From Sediminibacterium ginsengisoli (GTDB lineage Bacteria; Bacteroidota; Bacteroidia; Chitinophagales; Chitinophagaceae), in NCBI GenBank assembly GCA_945860335.1, contig CAMAQW010000035.1, positions 1 through 12,405 of the forward strand: a DNA stretch of 12,405 nt. The letters run 5' to 3'. The number at the start of each line of letters is the position of its first letter. The first letter of the stretch is position 1. A program made the translations under genes and the position numbers. Shown one piece after another: positions 8,601 to 12,405 of this stretch. A model generated the notes under the pieces. It did no database searches. It worked only from the letters and a program-made list of their open reading frames with translations, and was not told where the DNA came from.

Positions 8601-11347
8601 ACAGGCGTATAATTAAATGCTGTGCCACTGCATATCGCAGGAAGTGATAATGGACTGGTGAGTGTTGCCGAATTGGCTTTCACTAGTACCTTAATAACAA
8701 ATGAGCTGCCAGTGCAACCATTTGCAACAGGTGTTACAGAATAATATGCGTTTCCAGAAGCAGTATCACTATTAATATTTCTTAATGTTTGTGAAACATT
8801 TGATTGAAGAATGGGTTGCGCAGATCCACCTGTAATTCCGCCAGAATAAGTAGGTTCATCCCAATAATACAAAGAACCTAGCGGCAAATTTCTTGGCATT
8901 TTTACAGAAAAAGGATTGCCACTACATACAACAGAGTTAAGGGTATCTGTGATGTAGGGCGATGCCTTTACAGTAACAATTATTGAAAACGGTTTCCCTA
9001 CACATTCACCATACCTTGGTATCACATTGTATGTGGCCATTACATCTATTGAATTGGTTGTGTTGGTTAACACCTGACTAAAACTTGGAAGTGGGGTTGA
9101 TTGTGATTGACCTCCAAGTACTGCATTTTGAATATTAAAAACGGGTGCATCCCAAGTATACGATGTAATAAATGGAAGAGGTGATGGATTCATTGAAAAA
9201 GGATAACCAGGACAAATGGTAGTATCCTTATTTGAAAAATTTGGTCTTGGATTAATAACTGCGATAAATGTAAATGGTTTACCTGTACAGCCAAGTGCTG
9301 TTGGCGTTACCGAATAAGTAGCCTGAACTACATCACTTGTTGTATTAATAAGAAGTTGGTTTATACTTTGTGCAGGGGAACTATTGGCTGATGCGCCTAG
9401 TATTGCATTTGCAGGGCTAAATACAGGCAAATCCCAAGTATACAAAGTAGCAATATTGGTTAAATTACTCGTTGGTGCAGAAGCAAAGGGCGCCTCACTA
9501 CATGCAATTTGAGAAGCTGTTGTAACACCAGGTAGTGGACGTACTGTTACCAATAAATTAAATGGATTACCTACGCAATTTCCACTTTTAGGTGTGATAG
9601 TATAGGTAGAAATACCTCCAGAATCTACGCCGCTATAAGTTAGGTTTCCTGAAATAGTTGAATCACCTGCAACATTAGAATTTTGATTTCCGTTCACTAC
9701 AAATATGCCTGTAGTATTTGATGGAGCTTTCCAAGTGTAACTCGTATTCTGTGGAACATTGATAGGGCTTGAAATAAAATTTGAACCACTACATGAAACA
9801 ATTCTTTGGGTGCTAATATTAGCAACTGGATTGACACTAACAACAATTGGAAACGGCTTACCCGGACAGTTTTGTGGTGTATTTGGAACCACCGTGTAAT
9901 TAGCGATGGATGAAATGGTTCTTAAATTGTTTAGTACGGGGGCAAAAGTTACTTGGTTGTTCTGCGCATTGATACCAGAGCCTGATAAGGAGTTAGCGGG
10001 CGTAATTTGTGGAGCAGTCCAAGAAAAAGTAACGCCTGTAGGTAAATTTGGTAGCGTTGCAAAAGTTGGCGGTGTTCCACTACAAACAACGAGGGTGTCT
10101 TTATAGTTAACTACGGGAACTGGATTTACAGTAACTACTACATCAAAAGGTTGTAGAGAAACACAATTACCTGCTTTCGCATACACATTATAAGTTGCTG
10201 TTTGTGGAACCAATGATTTATTAAACAAGGTTTGGCTAATGGGAGGATCCTGGTATTCTTGAATTGGTGTTTGCGTTAAGCCCGATCCACCGGATAAGCT
10301 AGTATCGCTGTATTGTGGTGCAGACCAAGTATACTGTGTACTCGTAGGTATGATATTTGCTCCGCCTGTTACCGGAGTACTCCTAAATGGTGTTCCACTG
10401 CAAGCAGCTACGTTAATGGCTGTTGCAATATTGGGCCTGGGGCTTATCGTAACAAAAACCTGAAATGTAGGTCCCGAACAAGTAAAGCCTGTATATTGAT
10501 AGGCGGGAACAATATTATAAACTGTGTTTATCGAATTTACAGTTGTGTTGTTGAGCGTTTGATTAAAGTTGGTAATTTTTTGTGCAAGTGTAGCCGCAGA
10601 CGCACCCGTTAAACCACCAGTTCCAGGATTAGCCCATGTAAATACACTACCTGTTAATTGTGTTTTAGGTGTAAATGAAATGGGTGTTCCACTACAAATA
10701 GTATCATATCTAATAGGATCAGAAATAACTGGCGTTGGGCTAATTGAATAAGTAAGTGTTTGTGTATTGGTGCAACCATTTTGTGCCACCAAATTAACTG
10801 TATATGGCACATTTACTGGAGCTGTTGTGGTATTAATTAAATTGTCATTAATTAAATTTGCAGTACCTGAAATAGCACTAGTGCCAAGCACAGCAGCTCT
10901 ACTCCATGTCCAACCATCTGTATTAACTGCAATATTAGATGCTGCCGAAAAGTTTATGTTATTGCCGCAACCAACTGAAACGGTATTCCAAGTTGCCGTG
11001 TTACTAATGGTGGGTTTAGGTAATACCGAAACAACGATTGTATATTTTGTACCTTGATCATCCGTTACATTGTAATTGACGGTGCCCGGATTTGTACCCG
11101 ACAAATTGAGTGTTTGTGTGATAGTTGCTGTTAAGGTAGCATTACTAACAGCACCTGTTACGGTGTTAGAAACTGTTCCAAGGGTCCATTTAAATGTTCT
11201 ACCTGATACACCAAGTGCTGTTGATATATCATTGGTGCTGCCGCTACAAAAATTGTCGAAACGGCCTTGTGCTTTTGTTTTTGTAGAACAAAAAATGCTT
11301 ATCAAAAAAAAGGTGATACCTAATGCTATTTTAATACTAGACCTCAA
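5684..11347 (-). CDS. Giant cell-surface repeat protein with type IX secretion type B (gliding motility-associated) C-terminal domain
   Basis: 1887 residues. A signal peptide (hydrophobic IALGITFFLISIFCS, likely cleavage after KTKA26) is followed by fifteen tandem PKD-like modules at residues 34-1463, mostly opening with C(S)G..F and closing with GKPF...VTVNP or an equivalent. Then come Ig-like regions (about 1464-1563 and 1564-1641, the latter with YQWYYNDS and YSARVTDNNGC), PKD-type beta regions (about 1642-1794) and the type B CTD (1797-1887, SFTPNGDGINDILYP ... IIDKYGKIMFET ... GWNG ... NVLLIR). It should cross the outer membrane by the T9SS and be displayed or released as an adhesin, filament or matrix protein; no enzymatic domain is visible. 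The PorP/SprF gene follows after 1 bp. The start is inferred as TTG: the frame has no ATG near its beginning, an in-frame stop lies at 11363-11365, and no ATG occurs in any minus-strand frame from 11348 to 11420. The TTG gives a complete signal peptide. The ligand is unknown. Confidence 0.9.
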   Translation of the reverse strand: MRSSIKIALGITFFLISIFCSTKTKAQGRFDNFCSGSTNDISTALGVSGRTFKWTLGTVSNTVTGAVSNATLTATITQTLNLSGTNPGTVNYNVTDDQGTKYTIVVSVLPKPTISNTATWNTVSVGCGNNINFSAASNIAVNTDGWTWSRAAVLGTSAISGTANLINDNLINTTTAPVNVPYTVNLVAQNGCTNTQTLTYSISPTPVISDPIRYDTICSGTPISFTPKTQLTGSVFTWANPGTGGLTGASAATLAQKITNFNQTLNNTTVNSINTVYNIVPAYQYTGFTCSGPTFQVFVTISPRPNIATAINVAACSGTPFRSTPVTGGANIIPTSTQYTWSAPQYSDTSLSGGSGLTQTPIQEYQDPPISQTLFNKSLVPQTATYNVYAKAGNCVSLQPFDVVVTVNPVPVVNYKDTLVVCSGTPPTFATLPNLPTGVTFSWTAPQITPANSLSGSGINAQNNQVTFAPVLNNLRTISSIANYTVVPNTPQNCPGKPFPIVVSVNPVANISTQRIVSCSGSNFISSPINVPQNTSYTWKAPSNTTGIFVVNGNQNSNVAGDSTISGNLTYSGVDSGGISTYTITPKSGNCVGNPFNLLVTVRPLPGVTTASQIACSEAPFASAPTSNLTNIATLYTWDLPVFSPANAILGASANSSPAQSINQLLINTTSDVVQATYSVTPTALGCTGKPFTFIAVINPRPNFSNKDTTICPGYPFSMNPSPLPFITSYTWDAPVFNIQNAVLGGQSQSTPLPSFSQVLTNTTNSIDVMATYNVIPRYGECVGKPFSIIVTVKASPYITDTLNSVVCSGNPFSVKMPRNLPLGSLYYWDEPTYSGGITGGSAQPILQSNVSQTLRNINSDTASGNAYYSVTPVANGCTGSSFVIKVLVKANSATLTSPLSLPAICSGTAFNYTPVSNFPGTAFSWVRESMSGLQNQSNAGYSDISETLIDTIGDPILVKYRFSLLYNGCVNLKTQEVSVIVNPKPTLGSTLKPTPICSGNTFNYTPVSSTRDVTFSWARSYVVGITEAPTIGNNSISETLQNTTFNIVQVPYVYTLTANGCTNQQTVYEIVNPVLNLPDMTSQVCSGSNFKIVPDNIVNAEFFWPIPKLANGLTGGTENTLIPINGITGNITNLTDTPSVASYSVQPLIPGASTGGCLGKPFKLSVVVNPIPVLSSPRTLPSICSSTPFSYIPTSKTPGTIFSWTRDSIVGISNKPNKGSFSISETLIDSTINPVLVTYNYKTTFNGCTDSTQTIQFTINPAPIVPDQKVTICSGTAFSLPTSLQPLKTTYTWDIPTIVPSSALTGFAAKNTAQTSVTDSIHNISTTDATATYTIKPFNPTCILQPFNVMVTVKPISLIGDQTVNTCNGLKLNFIPKGTPNGTRFNWSFSDLNPSFALSGYTNNDSSLQSIITQTLLNTSNNIINANYLVTTNTNGCIGKPFQLKAIVHPTPTVNITAASSVCQNASDTLALTFTGTEPWSISYLDNKDNLVKLISGFTKPNSIFVQTNLPKTNSYQFSIINVRDAFCSNDTSKANPTIASITQTINKLPNDTIYAPNGQLICIGQFQPMVVGSIAKAYQWYYNDSAILNATSINYNAYNQGIYSARVTDNNGCSNMAVNKIKMVDLKTYGLFFTNDSINCINNIKQFINNSDTSSIRNITWKWNFNGEDSSSSYNAIVNFKKPGLKKISLSATMPSCAYSITKDSLINIAFPRPGASLPTISTNAGKPTLLNARTFEAQKYKYSWQPTWGLNFTTINNPVFNYNRSQKYFIKMTSTDGCITVDTLDIKVFDSALVNIFIPKSFTPNGDGINDILYPYLAGMKSLTYLKIIDKYGKIMFETKNSTEGWNGISYGQKQPMDVYAWIAEGIDNNGNKIQKNGNVLLIR
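5687..5959 (-). other. T9SS type B sorting domain (CHU_C / gliding motility-associated CTD), encoded segment
   Basis: This encodes the last 91 residues of the giant protein. Diagnostic blocks in order are NIFIPKSFTPNGDGIND, a strand pair with YLKIIDKYGKIMFET (the usual NRWG/VFET position), the GWNG turn, PMDVYAW and a final NVLLIR. In known T9SS biology this domain directs passage through the T9SS translocon and is recognised together with a PorP/SprF-like protein. Here that partner is the next gene. Confidence 0.93.
6959..11248 (-). repeat. Coding tandem array of 15 PKD-like modules, about 88-106 residues each
   Basis: Modules begin at residues 34, 127, 218, 316, 422, 519, 616, 712, 808, 906, 998, 1086, 1185, 1274 and 1368 of the giant protein. 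Most start C-S-G-(T/S/N)-x-F, have a YTW.AP or FSW.R core about 20 residues in, a (S)Q.L.NTT segment, an ATY.V or equivalent strand, a second Cys, and a V.VNP.P exit strand. The modules are diverged at both DNA and protein level, so this is an old array, not a recent tandem expansion. Two subtypes are visible: a long type (second Cys 69-79 residues after the first, followed by xGKPF) and a short type (64-65 residues, SISETL segment, no GKPF) at modules 2, 10, 11 and 13. Confidence 0.88.
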
Positions 11348-11430
11348 ACTTTTGAAATTTTTCTATTTGGGAAGATATTAAATATTTACTAAAATGGATA
11401 TAACCTTTATGTAATTAACGGGCCGGACAC

Positions 11431-11467
11431 AAAAAAGCCCATAACTCATTGAAAGTCAAGGGCTTTT
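11431..11467 (-). terminator. Rho-independent terminator of tRNA-Asp
   Basis: On the minus strand, AAAAGCCC just after the tRNA pairs with GGGCTTTT, and the 3' arm runs into a stretch of six T. The 8-bp stem encloses a 19-nt loop whose GACT...AGTT could extend pairing. It lies 1 nt past the tRNA 3' end and about 83 bp upstream of the giant protein's start, so it should insulate the surface-protein operon from tRNA transcription. Confidence 0.8.
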
Positions 11468-11468
11468 G

Positions 11469-11542
11469 CGGACCGGACGGGACTCGAACCCGCGACCTCC
11501 GCCGTGACAGGGCGGCATTCTAACCAACTGAACTACCGATCC
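11469..11542 (-). tRNA. tRNA-Asp (anticodon GUC)
   Basis: The minus strand reads GGATCGG at the 5' end and CCGGTCC at the 3' end, which form a 7-bp acceptor stem with one T-G wobble. The anticodon loop CTGTCAC contains GTC within a GCCGC..CCT/CACGGCGG region. The T arm has GCGGGTTCGAGTCCCGT (TTCGAGTCC). Discriminator base G73, characteristic of tRNA-Asp, is at 11469. CCA is not encoded and must be added after transcription. It is about 74 nt including the discriminator. It is followed at once by an intrinsic terminator and preceded by a good Bacteroidota promoter. Confidence 0.97.
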
Positions 11543-11583
11543 AAACCTCCAAAAACTGCCTATACAGGTCGTTTTCAGGACGG

Positions 11584-11616
11584 CAAAGATAAGGGTAAAC
11601 CCTTTTCATAAACAAA
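11584..11616 (-). promoter_or_regulatory. Promoter for tRNA-Asp, Bacteroidota primary sigma type
   Basis: On the minus strand a TTTG (11613-11616) is followed after 21 bases by TATCTTTG (11584-11591), an exact match to the -7 TAnnTTTG consensus of the Bacteroidota primary sigma factor. The expected transcription start is around 11577, giving a leader of about 35 nt before the tRNA 5' end. The spacing is at the upper side of what is usual. It also lies 53-85 bases upstream of the accA start on the other strand, so divergent transcription units share this region. Confidence 0.6.
11591..11604. promoter_or_regulatory. Short inverted repeat inside the tRNA-Asp promoter
   Basis: AAGGGT and ACCCTT are perfectly complementary 6-base arms separated by AA. 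The repeat occupies the spacer between the -33 and -7 boxes of the tRNA promoter and touches the -7 box. It could be a protein-binding operator or chance. It is too short and lacks a T-run to be a terminator. Confidence 0.25.
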
Positions 11617-11668
11617 TCTTTTCAGAAAAATATTTGAACCCCTAATTTTACCGAAATTCGCAGCTATT

Positions 11669-12405
11669 ATGCCACAGTACCCGAATAGACAATTTTTAGA
11701 ATTTGAGACGCCCATTAAGGAATTATTTGAGCAAATCGAGGATACTAAAAAGTTACAAGAGAAAAATCCAAAAATAGATTATAGTAAAACACTTGCGCAA
11801 CTAGAAGCTTCTATTCTTGACAAAAGAAAGGAACTCACTGTTTCGTTAACGCCATGGCAACGTGTACAATTAAGTAGACATCCAGATAGGCCGTATACTT
11901 TAAAATACATCGATAAGATGTTTACCAACTTTGTTGAATTACATGGCGACCGCAATGTAAAAGATGACAAAGCCATGGTTGGTGGTTTTGCGCAACTCAA
12001 TGGTGAAACAGTAATGGTGATTGGTCAACAAAAAGGGGCTAATACTAAAATGCGACAGCTGCGTAATTTTGGTATGGCCAATCCGGAAGGCTACAGAAAA
12101 GCATTACGTTTAATGCGCCTTGCAGAAAAATTTAATAAGCCAGTTATTGCACTCGTAGATACCCCGGGTGCCTTTCCAGGACTTGAAGCAGAAGAGCGTG
12201 GACAAGGTGAAGCGATAGCCCGAAATATTTATGAAATGATCCGCTTAAAAGTGCCCGTAATTGTTGTGATTATTGGTGAGGGCGCAAGTGGTGGTGCACT
12301 AGGTATTGGTGTAGGAGATAGGGTGCTGATGATGGAAAATACTTGGTACACTGTAATTTCTCCAGAAAGTTGTAGTTCTATTTTATGGCGTTCATGGGAT
12401 AAAAA
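11669..12405 (+). CDS. accA: Acetyl-CoA carboxylase carboxyltransferase subunit alpha (3' end outside window)
   Basis: This is the first 245 residues, open to the window end; the family is usually about 317-320 long, so roughly three quarters is present. AccA pairs with AccD to transfer the carboxyl group from carboxybiotin-BCCP to acetyl-CoA, making malonyl-CoA, the first committed step of fatty acid synthesis, in the cytoplasm. Diagnostic segments are FLEFETPIKEL near the N-terminus, TPWQRVQLSRHPDRPYTLKY (61-80), LHGDR (91-95), GQQKG (119-123), NFGMANPEGYRKALRLM (133-149), VDTPGAFPGLEAEERGQGEA (163-182) with the oxyanion-type GEGASGGALGIGVGD (203-217), and ISPESCSSILWRS (230-242). No zinc-binding cysteine cluster is present, as expected for the alpha rather than the beta subunit. 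The ATG gives the typical short N-terminus before FLEFE. accD is not adjacent here, as is common. Confidence 0.96.
   Translation, partial: MPQYPNRQFLEFETPIKELFEQIEDTKKLQEKNPKIDYSKTLAQLEASILDKRKELTVSLTPWQRVQLSRHPDRPYTLKYIDKMFTNFVELHGDRNVKDDKAMVGGFAQLNGETVMVIGQQKGANTKMRQLRNFGMANPEGYRKALRLMRLAEKFNKPVIALVDTPGAFPGLEAEERGQGEAIARNIYEMIRLKVPVIVVIIGEGASGGALGIGVGDRVLMMENTWYTVISPESCSSILWRSWDK

Noticed and set aside
6959..11248. CRISPR array or DNA-level tandem repeat in the periodic region
   Set aside because: The period of roughly 260-320 bp is coding, the units are diverged in DNA and the frame is open throughout; there are no short direct repeats with unique spacers.
11076..11381. Open frame on the plus strand over the 5' end of the giant gene, and similar ones at 10767-11057, 10313-10612, 9906-10106, 7935-8353 and 7365-7580
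   Set aside because: They are antisense to a long, well-supported repeat gene, have no recognisable domains and reflect the low stop frequency opposite the repeated T/N/S/P-rich codons.
11348..11430. Promoter for the giant gene in its leader
   Set aside because: I could not find a TAnnTTTG -7 box with a suitable -33 box; only AT-rich sequence is visible, so none is annotated.
11779..12000. Minus-strand open frame inside the accA region
   Set aside because: It lies opposite a highly conserved segment of accA, which is open throughout, and its product resembles no known family.

Overview
The window is AT-rich and carries a strongly Bacteroidota gene set: a TonB-dependent outer-membrane receptor, a PKD/kelch lipoprotein, a PorP/SprF protein next to a giant protein with a type B (gliding-motility-type) type IX secretion C-terminal domain, AT-rich start regions with no clear Shine-Dalgarno sequence, and a TTTG / TAnnTTTG promoter upstream of a tRNA gene. 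The repeat style (PKD-like modules beginning CSG..F) and the CTD variant suggest a Chitinophagaceae-like member of Bacteroidota. That family-level placement is inference.

Layout, left to right. (1) 1-828 (+): C-terminal 275 residues of a TonB-dependent receptor whose start lies outside the window. (2) 825-2804 (-): a surface-type lipoprotein with three PKD domains and a kelch beta-propeller, convergent with the receptor and sharing a TTAA in which both genes stop. (3) 2860-3924 (+): an exported isoaspartyl peptidase / type III L-asparaginase. Its stop overlaps by ATGA with (4) 3921-4637 (+): a DUF3445 / heme-dependent oxidative N-demethylase-like protein. (5) 11347-5684 (-) followed by 5682-4657 (-): a two-gene unit made of a 1887-residue repeat protein with a T9SS type B sorting domain and a PorP/SprF-family outer-membrane protein, 1 bp apart. 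(6) 11469-11542 (-): tRNA-Asp(GUC) with a recognisable promoter and an intrinsic terminator. (7) 11669-12405 (+): accA, acetyl-CoA carboxylase carboxyltransferase alpha subunit, cut off by the window end.

The most distinctive part is the giant secreted protein and its PorP/SprF partner, which fill more than half of the window. The protein has a signal peptide, fifteen consecutive PKD-like modules of 88-106 residues (the last fourteen each with exactly two cysteines), two Ig-like regions, a PKD-type region and the CTD. In known T9SS biology, type B CTD proteins depend on a PorP/SprF-like protein that is often encoded next door, so this pair reads as a self-contained surface adhesin or filament and its secretion partner. 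The gene appears to begin with TTG. I see no CRISPR array, insertion sequence, phage gene or recognisable defence system. All inter-genic stretches are short; the longest gene-free stretch is the 126 bp between the tRNA and accA.
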